Shown here in pieces: positions 33,901 through 47,399 of a DNA stretch of 64,000 nucleotides. The stretch spans positions 1,598,075-1,662,074 of the forward strand of contig ML133395.1 of assembly GCA_003864495.1 (NCBI GenBank). The letters are read 5' to 3'. Source of the DNA: Nemopilema nomurai. Lineage: Eukaryota; Cnidaria; Scyphozoa; Rhizostomeae; Rhizostomatidae. A program made the translations under genes and the position numbers. Every line of letters starts with the position of its first letter. Position 1 is the stretch's first letter. The notes beneath the pieces are model-generated. The model did no database searches, was not told where the DNA came from, and was given only the letters and a program-made list of their open reading frames with translations.

Positions 33901-36900
33901 AGGAGTAGAAATGCACTTGAAACTTTCTAGAAATGAGCAGGATCAGACAGGATAAATTATTGGCCTCTGGTTGGCCTCTTACACGCCTGAAATTGTAGTT
34001 AAATCTAGGAAATCAGACAGGCTAGAACACCACTAGTACTAGCATTAATGCAATTTTTGAAGCTATTAGGAACGTTGAAATATTGATGTCATAAATTATA
34101 AATCGTTTATTCAACGTTTCTTTTTCGATTATCAGTTTACCGTTCGCAAATCATTATCGATTTTTCCCAGGACTTCCAGAACCCATCATTCTAGAAGAGC
34201 CCTTTGAAACTGGATAAACTACTATCAAAGATCTATTTAGCCGTGTGTCCATCGCATTAGAACCACCACTGAAGAAGAAAGCCTTGACTGTTACTTATTT
34301 GAAATTTAGAATTGGAAATATGGAAATTAAAAACATTACAAGCAAGCACTAAACTGTCGCATTTAGCGTTTTTGACAGCTCTGGTTAACGAGGGGGGCTT
34401 ACTTCAAATTTGTGCTTGTTAAGGGGGGCATAATAGAGAGGGGCTAACCATAGAGCTTTTATGGTATGATTTGAAAATTTATTAGTCTTGAGCAAGTGAC
34501 GTACGTTAGGGACGTACCTTGACGGTTTGGAGTGGGGGGAGGGGGTATAAACGGGGAAATTAAACGACCAAAATTGAACTTGCCAGTCGATGTATAATTT
34601 ATTATACAATTATATGATATATTGTGAATTCTAAATGTTTTATCAATATGATCTTATAAATTACGAGCAAATGAGATCCTTACACGTGCCATCCCTAATG
34701 CTTCCTACCACAATCAATAACATTTACCGACCATCCAAAAAGGGGGAGTGTAAAATCCCTCTACATTTCCCTCCCCTGGTAGGAATGCCCTGTAAGTTGT
34801 CCCTATAAACTTCGATTTACACGTTCAACTTGAGTCATCAAGCCTAATATTTAGTGTTGCTATCTGATACCAATCTAGAAAGGCATCATAAAGTACACCA
34901 TAAAGAGGGTTCATGTTAACTGACAGATGTAGAAGTAATTTAAAGCAAAGAGCACAAATCGTGATTGGCTAAGATCTTGCGCTAAATTTGAGCCCTTTGC
35001 TGTGATTGGTGTTTTGTATGAACTAATCATTCAACAAGGCAACACGCGAAAAGTACTGCAGAAGTGATCGATGTTTTCAAAAATCGAAGCAATGAACAGA
35101 GAAACATTTAGGATAAATTTGGGCTAATGTAGAAGCAATTGCTTGTGGCTTTTTAGAAGCGAAACATTCATTAAGGAAACATACGACAAAGAGCTTCGCA
35201 GAATGCAGACGTGATTGATGTTTTTTAAAACCAAAACAATCAAAGCAGTTGAAACTATTGACCTTTTTTACTGCCGTTTCACAAATTTATTACATCACTA
35301 CAGCTCTGAGGGACAGGCGGCATTGCACAATATTTGTATATGCTAAATATTAGGCAGCACCCATATGGGAAAAATGTTTCTCTATGTCAGCCTTTGCCAC
35401 ATGAATATATATCTACACATGAATATTGTTATCGTATTTTTTTGTATACGTTCAGATTAAAAATACTGATTGAAATTAAACAACTTTAGAACGACGTCAC
35501 TTGTAATTGGCTCGATATACTGGAGGATAATTTTCGAATTGAGTTGAGTCATAGCTTTGTATTGTAGTGCAAATGCAAAAAGGCCTTTATATGGATAGGA
35601 AGACACAGTTGTGACCGAGTGACGCACCGGAGGGTGGTGCTCGGTGCGTGTGAGCTGCGCAAAGTTTTTGCACTGAAGTGACGCACGATGACGTCACACC
35701 GTATCGGTGTGAATTCAGCTGTCGTGTGATAAACTGTTGTGGAAATCTCGGCCTAGCCACAACTGTTAGATGGAAACTGTTAGCACTTGCGTTGCGTTGG
35801 CTGTGTGAATAGAGAAGGAGGCGAGGTGTCTTGCGGAACCAGGAACTGATGTCATCTGCGCAAAGTTGTCACAAAATTTGAAAAAATTTCCTGCAAGCTA
35901 CCACCAATTTTCAGCCGCCGCGAAGTGGAAGCAGGCAAACACCCATTCTCAGTTTTAACCTGTCCCAAAGCAGAAATTACTTGAACGCTCTATCAAAGGA
36001 AAGCACCTGGAAATGGAAACTTTCTTCCGAAAGTGCCAAAAAATTTTATTCTGATTCTGCATATCCCTCTTACATGGATCCTGTGCAAGTCATTGACACA
36101 TAGTTAGTTTTTATGGGAGATTCCTAGATAATTGTTGCAGAGGCTGTAACTTTTTATAAGGAGCAAGGCATCATATTTCAAAGTCAATTGAGATTTTTTA
36201 CAGGGAAAATAAACATTGTGTTTCGAGGGATTCTGGCGTGTGCTAAAGCACCATAGTAACACCACATATCACCACATATACACGAGCGCCTTGGTAAAGA
36301 AGGCCTTATGGTGCTCAAAGGGTTCAATTAGTGGCACATTGCCAGTACATCTTCATGAACAACCAACAATGGCGGTGCCAGCCTGTCGCCGTCAAGACGG
36401 AGGAAGAATAGCCAAAAAGTTGTTAATCTTCCTCCAGATAAAAAGATTCTAGAAGGCTAACCTTTAACAAAACAATAAAAATTTGGCTTGGCTAAGGTGT
36501 GTCATAGAAGCTTCTATTGCTTTTTGAGGACCTTCCTCCGGTCAATGGCCGTGAGACCGTGATGTTTTCCTGAATCTGCCAAGGTCATGCTCGTTTTCTC
36601 AATTTTAGGCCGAGCACCCTTATTATTTAGCCAGGTAATATGATTTAGAAACCGGTTGATTGCTGTCAAGAGGATCAGGTCAAGAAAAAACAAATTTCAT
36701 CAAGGCCCTTCTTCTCTTCGAGCTAAGTCGGACTTGAATTTTCTGCTGCTGAAGAATGAACACAAGTTTAAATTTGATATGTGCTAAACCTTTGATGCAA
36801 GTGTTTTTCGGCATCTCTAGGTGTTAGCCACCCGCAATGAACTCAGAGTGGCATGCCAACAGAAATTCAAGAAGTTGTGATACCAGGCAGCAAACAGTTT

Positions 36901-38493
36901 ATTGGGAAAATCCATGCTGTACAGTCTCGCTTTTGCTTCACATCGTTATCAAGGATTACATTGAATTAATCGGTAAGATGAAGAGCTTTGCGAAAATACC
37001 AAAGAGGGATGCACATCTCAGAATCTGAAGCTGTGGAGGCGTGCATAATTTTACTTCTTCCTGTCAATCCACCTTTCATTTGCTGGGATATAAAATACAA
37101 ACCTTCTATAATCATTGATAGCTCACAAACCAAGTTGACCTTTCATATTTTTCCATGAGGATGTTACGTCATTCTAAAAAATAGATCAAGCATTAAAGAA
37201 GTGAAACAGGGACTATAAATAAAGTCAATACAAGTAGGACAAGACAGTTAACCCTCCCAGGGCCTGGTACCTATACAATCATAAAATTGGGTTAATCGGA
37301 AATACACTATTATTATTGTCGATTTAACATCAGTAAACAGTGAAAGGAATACGAAATGGGGGTCAAGCAGCGGGCTTCCCTGAATTACAGGCAGCAACCG
37401 CATCATGACCAATATGTGACCTGTTCCTTAAATAGTTATGCCTTAACAGAAAGAGAGAGAAAAATTAAGTTTCATCCAATACTGATTGCCAATGGCTCAA
37501 TCAATAAATCGACCAAAGGACTGCTCAAATTCTGCTCAAATTCTTTCCACAGACGACGTATAATCCTATGAACAGGTCTGTCTTATTGCGTTTTGTTTAC
37601 GGCTGTTTTATCTGGCAAGACGATTTCTGGTACCAGGCTCGTCGGGATGAGGGGGCGTCACACTCCAGCACACCCCCCCCCCCCTCTTGGAGAAACATTG
37701 TCTGCAAATCTGGTCTATCGTCGGCAAATCAAGTGATATGTCGGCAAATATTGCCATTCGTGAGCAAACACCTCCTCTCAAATTTGTCTTGATTTTTTTA
37801 TAACAATTACAGTATCTGTGCAGCGATTGAATTTTTTGTGGTCTTCTTTACTTTTCATGCGACAACAACAACATCCTTCTGTAAGATGCCACGCCTATGC
37901 TGTCGGCAAAGCTCTCTTTTACAAAACCCTCTCCCCCTCCAAAAAATTGTTGTTTGGGACATAAGTTATTGTTCTTCTTCATTTACTTATACTTTCCTTG
38001 AAGATCTAACCAAATGTGTATCCCAAATGTGTGGTTTTAGGAATGTCAGAACAGGTTTATAAACAAAATGACGATAATAAATCAACGATTGAAGGGTTAG
38101 GACGCCAGCTGAATTATAAAAGATTCTATTTTAAGCCGTATTTTGGGCCATTTTGGTACGCCTCCTTTGAATTAAAGAGTATTGAGATCAATACTGCTTA
38201 GAAGCTTTCATCAGTTCCCGCTCCAAAATGGTGATAAACTCATATACCCTTACTAGATAAAACCAAAATAATCTACTTCCTTCGGGCTGCAAAGATTCTA
38301 ATATCAACGTTTCAAACAATGTCTTTTGGACACGAAGTTCCTTTTTGAACGCGGTTAATCTTCTCACCCATGCCCCTGTTGCCTCCCGCCAAATGAAAGG
38401 TTTACCAAAAGAGGAATTGGAAAGTGTTTGCACACAGGAAGTGCGCATGTCGTACTTCCGGTAGTCTTCTGGTCGCCTATGACATTCTCAGCT
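33901..38493. other. Intergenic region between alpha-catenin and the protease gene
   Basis: I find no supported gene in these 4.6 kb. There is a weak direct repeat (GCAGAAGTGATCGATGTTTT near 35060 and GCAGACGTGATTGATGTTTT near 35207), a CRE-like TGACGTCA near 35690, and a C-rich run near 37670-37685. Confidence 0.6.
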
Positions 38494-38502
38494 TATATAA
38501 AG
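38494..38502 (+). promoter_or_regulatory. TATA box, probably of the ShK/TSP1 protease gene
   Basis: TATATAAAG is followed about 30 bases later by a short segment that ends in a strong splice donor (GCAACAAAT|GTAAGT at 38553/38554). The next good acceptor in the right place is TTTCCTTTCAG at 41770, just before the protease start codon. This suggests a TATA-driven non-coding first exon of about 30 bases (about 38525-38553) and a 3.2-kb first intron. The link is inferred and needs transcript data. Confidence 0.4.
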
Positions 38503-38553
38503 CCACAACAAGCGAAGAACGACAGAAGTTACTGTTTCGCAGAAGCAACAAAT

Positions 38554-41500
38554 GTAAGTACAATTTTCTTTCGTTCAATAAACTACGGTAACTGAAAATG
38601 TCTCCAGAACTCCAGAACCGCTGGGTGCTAGGGCCTTTCGTTGGAAAACTGATAATTTCTGTATCATTAGTTTTATAGCCAGCATTATTCACCTTGATGC
38701 CCACAAGGCACCGTAGTAAGTCTCTTTTAGAAAAGTGCCGTTCGAAAATTAGTGTTATTCGAAGTTCGAAAGTGTTGCTCAACGAATCGCCTGCTCCCAT
38801 TTGCTCGCCCGACGGTAGGGTACACCCGCCTGTTCCGTAGGAGTGCATTTAACGATTTCGTAGTTTGCAGTATTACCAACAGCCCCAATGGAACTACGAA
38901 CTCGTAACTGGAAGCGGAACCTGCATTTCAAAGGGTCATCATCTGCTAGACCCTCAGTTCAGATTACCAAAATTACGTTTTTGGGTGATTTTGGGGGAAA
39001 TATGTGAGCAAACATAATTTCTTTGGACATATAAAGGCATTGAGTCATGATAAATGGAAATGGTATACCCAAATTGCAAAAATTGCTTATCTGATCGGCT
39101 GTCAAGCAAACTGCACACATGATGTTTCAACCTGGCAGTTGATGTCTGATCACATGAAAGCCGTTTTTCAAATGATGAAACACTGGCTGTGTCGATCTTG
39201 AGGACAAGTCAAATCAAAGAGCCCGGCTTCTAAATCACGTCAGCTTGAAGAAGTGTCACGTTGCTGTACCTAGTCAGACACGGTGTTTGTGGTTTATGCA
39301 GGGTCTCAATCCTATGTCATTTAGGATCTCTTCTTGACCCACATTTGTTTGATCATACTTTTTCATCGTTTGCGGGGCCTAATTCTCTTTTCACCCCCAG
39401 CTATTGGCTGCTTAACACCATTGGCGAGAACATTCGCTGGAGGTTTCCTTTGTTCGCTGTCTCATTCTTCCCGGACCGGTATCCGGTATTTCATGATTTA
39501 CCTCGTTAGTTTTTTCATGAGTACTGCCACCTGAAAATAAGCACGGACTCAGACAATTACTTGGTTTATCTTCCGATTCATAAACTTCCTGGCTAGTTGT
39601 CATGCTTGCCAAGGAGTTTTAACTGGCGATGATTGTGGGAGAAAGATCTTTGGAACTGGTGCCTTCATTGCCTTCGTTGCCAACACCACCCTGAATCTTC
39701 ACTGTCCGGTCTAATCTTATCTTACCGGACTATGATGCTGTTGTTGAAATGAAGGGAAGGGCAATGAAAATAAAATCATTTTGAAACGACGTTTGCTAAA
39801 CCTCAAAGAAACAACAAAGCATTTAACTTTATTTACACAAGGTATTGAAAATATCCCGAATTGTTCTTTTTGATAGCTTGGCAGATTATTTTCTCTTCGG
39901 GCATGTTGTTTGCAAAACTTTGCTTTTGAATCACACCATAGAAGGTGGCTATGACGTCAGGATATCTGTTTTTGTTACTTGATACCAAATATTGCTGAGA
40001 TAGAAATTTCAAGCAGCTCAAGTCCGCCTTACTCTTACATCAACCATGAATCAAGCTTCAAAAGTGTGGAGCTTTATGGAATTAATGTATAATATGGGAG
40101 TTTACAACATTTCTTCTATATCTGAATATATTGTTTCAAAATAATACCAAACAGCGGAAGCATATTTTTGCATAATTAAAGCACTATTTCGTTCGACATT
40201 TCTTCGAGCATGAGAACGTCAGAGAGTAACTGGCAAATACTTAGTCAGTTGTGGGTCGAAAAACCAAGTATGGGTTGTGAGAAGAGCCCGTGGTTTGCTG
40301 TGTTGTGCCCATCCGGGAGAGATTTTCCATAGATGTGTACAATGCCTGCCAAGAGTCCTTGGAACACCTCAGTATTTCCTCTGGTTTTTGCATTTTTTTG
40401 GTTTTTGCATTTCTTTAACACGCAACTAGTTGTTAATCCCCCTCCCCCCTAAAACAATGTTGGTAACAAAGTATAACATCCAGTTAATCCTGGGAAAGAG
40501 TTAAGTGCAAAAATGACGCTTCGTTTAGCAACAGGACAACATTGTTCGTAGGGGAGATGAATGAATGCGAGTCAAAGAACTGCCGTTAGTGTTCCAACAA
40601 TTTTGGCAAGCATTGTATATGCATGCCTTGAAGAAAGAGGAAATTGAGACCATATTTTATATGAAACTCTTTTTGTCAATCGTCTTGGGGTTCACCCCTG
40701 GGGAGAGTAAACCGCACCTACAAAACACAAAGGCTTGGTTGTGATGTCAGCGCTAAATTGTGCTGAATTATATGGAAAATACTAGCTTTGGGATGGGTTA
40801 AGGCCAGCCATATGTAAATATCATACGCTGGCCTTGGAGTGGGTAGGCCTGATAAATTCATTCAAATTATGTTCGGATGAAAAAAGATCCGTTTCTTGCG
40901 TTTCGACGTTTCTAGTACCGTTTTTGAATCTGTTGCTCAACTGTGTTCTTTCGAATGCAATACGTAAATTTGGTTTGCAGTAATAACAATGAGTAGTTTT
41001 CTTGTTGCGTACTTTATAACGAGTTTACCCGGACTTGCTTGGTTAAGTGGCATTATATCCCCTAGCCCCCACCGTGCCCCAGTCACCATTCCGCATGTTT
41101 TATATGATGTTGGATGGCAATTTTTCGAAGGCAGGTGCAAGCGGCCTAACAAGTCGAAAATTGAGTGCGGCTGAGTCAGTAGCTTGGGAGGGATTTAAGA
41201 TAATGATTGACATGGCACAGCGGCAAATGACAGTTGATTATCTAGCAGAATTATAAAGGCTCGTGCGCATTAACATTCAGTACTGCAGCATCGTTATTTG
41301 AAGTTGGTCCATGATTGACTGGGATGGTTATGCTAGAAGGTCAGCACAGGGCTTTGTGTGAGAGGACCAGTGTCAGAGCACTGTGGGACACCAGCAGTCC
41401 ATGAGCCAGCGGTTTATCTCTTGAACATTGTACTTTATTCTCTGCTACAAACAAAGCTTGTTCGAGACGTTTTTACCTCAAAGGAGTTTTGCTTTGTCAA

Positions 41501-41770
41501 ATATTTTAAAAATAAAACCTTTGCTCCTCCCCTGCTGTAATTTGCTTTTCAAATATTTAGATTAGAGAGTTTTTAGGATCTTCCTATAAGAGAAAAATAA
41601 ATTGTATTTTGAGCATGGGAATGGAAATATTAGTGAAATATTTTAGGATGATTTTTCAGTTTCTACGTGCTTTATACAAGGCCAAATCTAGTTATTTTCT
41701 TATTCTTTTCTGAAATTGATTTCATTGCCAGTTTCCAGCTTTATTTTGAAAATAAGCAATTTCCTTTCAG
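38554..41770 (+). other. Putative 5' UTR intron of the protease gene
   Basis: This stretch holds only short open frames without recognisable similarity, such as a 69-codon frame at 41047-41256. I see no supported gene, repeat family or RNA. Confidence 0.45.
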
Positions 41771-41811
41771 AAGTCTACCCTTTGCTTTACGAAAAATAAT
41801 ACCACTGCCCA

Positions 41812-44800
41812 ATGCTCCGTTTCGCAGTGCTCCTTCTTATCGGCCTGCAGGCTTTGGCAGGTGAGTACTACCTGGCATAGAGATGTATCTTAATCACGTA
41901 GTCTACATTTGACGCTTTAAAACGGACACCGTCTAGGGCTGCTTTTTTACAAGATAGCAAATTACGCACACGAAAAATCTGTAGGCTTCCATGCAACATT
42001 GTGGTGTTCGAATGTTGCACTGATACGGGGGCGATAAGCAAGTACAGTAGCGTTGTTTTCAGGTAATTTTGGCGTGAAAAGTCCCCCTGACGAACTAAAT
42101 ATTTTGATAGACTGCTGCAAGAAAATAATTGATATCTACAAGCTTTTTTACAATGCTACATCTAAACATTCTGAGTTTAGTGAAGATGTAAGTATTTCGC
42201 AGAATGAAAATTCAGGCAGAGAGTGCAATTGAATGTACTTTTACTGATTTGTCAACAGGTGTGCAAAGCCAAGGATGCAATGACGCGGCGAATCACAGAG
42301 CCAACTGTCTCGGATGGAAGAAATATTGTACCGTATCTCGGTATTCCGCATTCATGAGAGGCAATTGCAAAAGGACGTGCGGACTTTGCCCCGGTCAGTT
42401 TAACCCTATGAAGTTAAACCTATTCGCATTAGCTATCTCTAATAAGATACACATTCTTGTGTATTCTGTCAAGATCGAGGTACCTAATCGCATGCAATAA
42501 ACTTGAAGATTTATCTAATGTATCTTTGCAGTGGACGGTGGATACAGTGCTTGGGGACCCTTCGGAGCATGCAGCGTGTCTTGCGGAGGAGGGACGAAGC
42601 AGAGGTCAAGAAAATGCAACAATCCTGCACCTAAGAACGGGGGCAAGTCATGCAGTGGCCCATCAACCCAAACCGCAAGCTGCAACTCCAAATCCTGCCC
42701 CGGTACTCGTCACCATCTATGCTTTAGAGATGCTAATATAGTGACAACTAACGTTGAAACATTTGCCTAAAAATGGTTTGTTACACTTCCAGTAGATATG
42801 CTTGGCAAATCTTAGGAAGCACTTCACAACGATACAACTTGCCCCCGAGTCAATGTACTTCTTTGTAAACGAAGCACAGTGAAGCATATAGTTATCCTTC
42901 GCATGGTTAGGGGAAGAAAGGGGGGTGTTGTGGCCAGTTTGAGGTACTGACGCATCTAATTTCGAAAGGATTTCGAGAAGAGTAAACGAATCTTTCAATG
43001 CACGTGTGTGTGTGTCTTCGTGATCAGGTACACTAACTCAAACTATGCGTCAAACGATAAATATATATGAATAAAAATATATAATAGAAGACAGGCTAGA
43101 AATGAGACATGTTCTCTGTTACTCCGAGTTTCGTGCTTGCGCACTCATCAGACCTGTTGCTCTGTGCTTTTTGTACATCGAGCACTGTTATGTCAGAATA
43201 GACAAAACAATCTAGAATAAATAAAAAGATATTTTTGTATATGTATATATACAAACAATATGCTAGTCGACAAGATTATAATAAACATAATTAGCACAAT
43301 GAGAAAGAAGGGGCAGATATAAGGTTAGAATCCCTCGACGTATTCTGCGATAAGTTGGGAAGGTTTGTTGTTGTATTTTCTATTGTGATTATCAGTTAAG
43401 AATCTTTGTTTCGTTTGATGGATCGATTTGTCTTGACCGTCGCTTCAGTTTCCAGATTTTGACCTTCTCTGTTTTATTCAACCTTCTAGTGGGCCAAGAT
43501 CAGGAATGCGAAGACAACGTGAAAGTTAGAAGTTCATGTCCATTGTGGAAGCAGTACTGCAAGAAGGGTACTACGTATTACAACTACATGAAAGCGAACT
43601 GCAAGAAGACTTGTAAATTTTGTGTTGGTAGGCCATGATTGTTCTTCTTATGCCAGCAGATCAAGCTCGTATGCTTTAGCTGTTGAAGTGAATTTCTACT
43701 TTAGTAAGCGAGGCATCTCCCAGCCTGCATTGCAGCCTTCATCACTGTGGTTTTACGTTCTCCAACTATATCTACCTGATTTCTTTCTTTTCGTACGATC
43801 ATTATTCACGGAACAAATGAGGTGGCATCTTCCAGGTGCCTAGGCCCATTGCAGTTGTATTACTGACGAACTGTCTTCTTCGTTTCAGCGCCCTGTGAAG
43901 ACGCTCCTGCGCAAGTAAAGAACTGCCCCTCGTTCAAACCATACTGTGATCCCAGTAACAAGTACTACGATTGGATGAAATCGAATTGCCCAAAGACATG
44001 TGGCTTTTGTGCAGTTGGTAAGTCAGTTTTCACAAATAGGACCCGCCTGTAAATCGGCCGAATCTAAAAGTCCTTTCCGTAAGAGGTATTTGTGTTTTGA
44101 CTGCGTTTTGTTACATTTGTGAATACTTTTAAAGATGCAAATTAGCTCACCATTTAATCCATTTTATTTAGAGAAAAAAACATGCGGTATTCGAGGGCTA
44201 ACGGAAGAGAGGGTAATTGGTGGAGTCGAGGCAAAGCCTCATACGTGGCCTTGGTCAGTGGCCTTGCTGAAATTTGGCTCATACTTCTGCGGAGGCTCCT
44301 TGATAGATCGCCAATGGGTTCTAACTGCGGCACATTGTCTGTACAACAGGGAGCACCAAGCTGAATACATGGAAGTCGTTCTTGGCGAGCATGACCGGTA
44401 AGTCTAGCCTCGACGCACGCATTTCTGTACATTAACCCGAGGCCAGCCTCGATTCACCCTATTCTTCGTTCCTCCGGCGTTGATTCGTTGTATAGGCATT
44501 GGAAGCAGAATTCATTTGTTTCCTAAAGTTGGAGAATTAACAACACGGGATCGTCTTACCACAAGTGCTTATATCACTATTTTCTCTTCTCGACCAACAA
44601 GTTCCTCTTCGTCCACTGGAAGACAAATGTGATTCGACGTAGAACGACGAAGGCTCCCTGAAACTAAGACCATTTAGAAAAGGTATTTGGCTGCAAGAAA
44701 ATAAGCAATTCGATTGTATCGCATATACGTAAGATGGTGGAATATTCAGTGGGGCTACGAAACAGGAGAAAAAAGTTGGTGGTGTATATAAAGGGAACTT

Positions 44801-46918
44801 TTCCAGGTCTATTTTACACCCAAACAAATAATTTGTTGCCGGAGTTAGAGTGCAAATTGTGCCTGGATCATGCTATAGTCTTGTGCCTGAGGTCTCGGGC
44901 TAAATCTTCTCTTTATTGCGGTAAGATAAAATAGTTTGGTTGTGCATTGCCTTTATTGTTAAAGATTGAATTCCAATCAAAATTTCCAAACTGAATAGAG
45001 TCCAAACTATGATTATAGAAGAAAACAATAACGTTTAAGACTGAAGTCTTTTCATAAAAATTTCGCCACATTCTGAAGAGGACGGTCTCTTACTGACGAA
45101 GGTGTTTATTGTTGATTTGGAGAATATGTTGGGTTGGGTTCCTTGGCCCCTCTAAGGAAAGTTCGTTGTTTGCATTGTCTTTCCCGTCTCCTTGTTACAT
45201 TTTGTTTCTTCATCTTTGTGTCTATTTGATATAGAAATTGCTCTTTTGATCTGTCTTCAACTTAGTTTTTCTTCTGGAAAACTACATTGTTGCTATAGCT
45301 ACAATTGTCAAATAGCAAGCGTCATATTTCTTAAATAACTCACTTTTTTCGTCGCGATTTCGTTTTAGAACCGTAAATGAAGGGTCTGAAAAGACAGTAT
45401 CAATAGAAAAAATCATCAACCACCCGGAGTACAATTCAATGACCCTGAACAATGACATCGCATTGATCAAATTGAAGGAAAAGGTCCCACTGAAGTTCAC
45501 ACCGCTGAAAACACCAGACAAGATTGGACTCGTCTGCCTTCCAAAAGCAGGGGAAAAGGCGAAGCTGAAACAAAAGTGTTTCATCACAGGTTAGATTGCT
45601 TTCCTCCTCTTACTTACCTGGTTGTCAGCTCTTTCATTCATCCATAGACAAGAAAGCTTAATCGCTCTAACTCGTGTATCCTTCGTTGCTGAAAGGTGTT
45701 AAATTTTTAGTTTTGAGACGACTTCTACTGGAATAGCAACATTAAAACAACCACTGCTATTGTAATCTTATGTTAAGTCTCCAGTATCCTAGTATAATGA
45801 ACCAATAGGCGAGTCCTTTTAGTCTGGTGAATGCATGAATTTTTGCGTTGCCCATTATATTGGCTCGCGGGACGCCATGTGTGTTAGGTGAAGAGGGGAT
45901 ACATCGATACACACATATAAAGAGGGGGCCATAAGGGCACAGTTTTTATGCAAAGTGTTCAAAATGCCCCTTTATATCATCTGGATCTGTAATCAATGTT
46001 ACTGTAAATTAATGTTGCATGGTTTTTACGGTTTTGTTTACATGCACTACACATTTTTATAAGAACACCTAATTTTGTCGAGCCCCATTGTTATAAAAGC
46101 TTTTCGATTTTGAGCCTAAGATTATTCTAAAATTATTTTTGCCCAAAACAAGTTGTAGATTTTTTTAAGTCCAAAGAAAATTGATGAAAATGACCTTTTT
46201 GATGAGCTCCTTTATCATAAATTTTAACAATAACAAGCAGAACAGCAAATTTGATATTGAAATGCGAAATCTAATGATACATATATGACCCTAATACGAT
46301 CATACTGAAAGTTGTTTTGCCTTGGGAGAAAAGTCAATTTGAGGAAAATTTTTGTTCCTGATGAAGGTTGAGCCTGGCATTATTCTTAAATTATTCTTAA
46401 ATTTAAGCAATTTTGAGCCACAATATTCCTATAGACATTATTCTTATATGAAAGTGTTTATGTATTGGTGTGTTAGGTATGTTACAGCATCCTCCCATTT
46501 CAAGCGATGTCAACCGCAGTGGGGGTCCTTGTTTTAAGTACCACTTAATACCACTTAATATTTGCAAATTGCAGGTTGGGGCAAGACTAAGCACCCCGGC
46601 CCGAGCAGCGACATTCTTATGGAAGCAGAGATGCCGGTCGTGTCCCACGAGGAATGCCGGAAACAGAACAATGTCTGGGGCGGAACTGACATCACGAAGC
46701 AAATGCTGTGCGCGGGGAAGAAACCAGGCACCATCCAAAGCGGTTGCCATGGAGACTCTGGCGGACCTTTCGTCTGCAGTGAGGACGGGGAGCACTGGAC
46801 TTTGACCGGAGTTGTAAGCTGGGGATCCTCCACTTGCGATCGAGCAGACAAATACACCGTCTTCGCCAGAGTGAGCGAATTTGTAAGCTGGATCGAGAAG
46901 ACAAAGAAAGCAAACTAA
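41812..46918 (+). CDS. Secreted chymotrypsin-fold serine protease with ShK-TSP1-ShK-ShK modules, complete, 8 coding exons
   Basis: Coding exons are 41812-41860, 42259-42393, 42532-42702, 43490-43627, 43889-44017, 44172-44397, 45369-45589 and 46575-46918, totalling 1413 bp or 470 residues plus stop, with matching phases. Residues 1-16 are a hydrophobic signal peptide. ShK domains, each with six cysteines, lie at about 22-61, 124-163 and 166-206, and a TSP1 repeat ([20 protein letters not shown]) lies at about 66-116. The protease domain starts after R221 (ERVIGG) and has H262 (LTAAHC), D312 (NNDIALIKL) and S418 (GCHGDSGGP). C212 and C339 fit the chymotrypsin C1-C122 link that holds the propiece. 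The S1 pocket reads S189-G190 (QSGCHGDS) with T226 (YTVF), not D189, so chymotrypsin- or elastase-like rather than tryptic cleavage is inferred. Each module sits on one phase 1-1 exon, the mark of exon shuffling. The role may be digestive, innate immune or gland-cell; the sequence does not decide. Confidence 0.93.
43080..43222. repeat. Dispersed repeat, copy 2 (left segment inverted relative to copy 1)
   Basis: The block lies in the intron between TSP1 and the second ShK exon. Its right part (about 43157-43219) matches 17524-17586 in the same orientation. Its left part (about 43080-43151) matches the reverse complement of 17447-17520. The two copies therefore differ by an inversion of the segment carrying the ribozyme-like core. 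Confidence 0.75.
43115..43151 (-). ncRNA. Hammerhead-ribozyme-like core (copy 2)
   Basis: On the minus strand the order is CTGATGA (43151-43145), stem II GTGC-GCAA-GCAC (43144-43133), GAAA (43132-43129), short stem III ACT/AGT, then A at the cleavage position (43120) and ACAGA. The catalytic core and cleavage base are the permitted ones, unlike copy 1. However, the 5' strand of stem I is CAGGT instead of TCTGT, leaving only two base pairs, because the inversion breakpoint falls there. Activity as it stands is doubtful. Confidence 0.5.
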
Positions 46919-47391
46919 AAGTTGAGGCAGCTTGACTCCGAATGATCTTTTGTTCGTAGCACCGTAGCTTGAATGCTACTTAAATATATAGCCTTAGTAT
47001 GTTGTAAATCTTTTTTTAATGACCACAGATATCTCTATGTATATGCTTGTTTTAATGCGTTTCCCTTTAATGAGTTTCTCTTCAAATTCAATTCAATCCA
47101 GTGCACGTTCTAAAATGGCTGTATTGACCAAGGCTGTTTTAATTTCGTTTAGCATTTAATTATTTTTCTTAGTTAAAACTTTTTCGTAGGTACATAGAGT
47201 CAGGCAAGTGCTTTCCTATTTGCCCACAAGAGAAAGCGAAAATCAAGTATAATTGATCAAGGCAAAATTACAGCGCAATTTGTAGTCAGATTGACTTAGA
47301 ATATCTACTGTGCAGTACACACGCTTTAACGATGAACCCAAATTGGAATGAAAACCAAGCTTGAATGTTGGTTCCTGGGCAGCTCCTTTCG
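46919..47391. other. 3' flank of the protease gene
   Basis: This stretch is AT-rich and should include the 3' UTR. I see no canonical AATAAA close to the stop and no other feature. Confidence 0.5.
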
Positions 47392-47399
47392 GTTATGTA

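Noticed and set aside
41047..41256. 69-codon plus-strand frame as a small gene
   Set aside because: It has no similarity I recognise, lies in the putative first intron of the protease, and its length is expected by chance.
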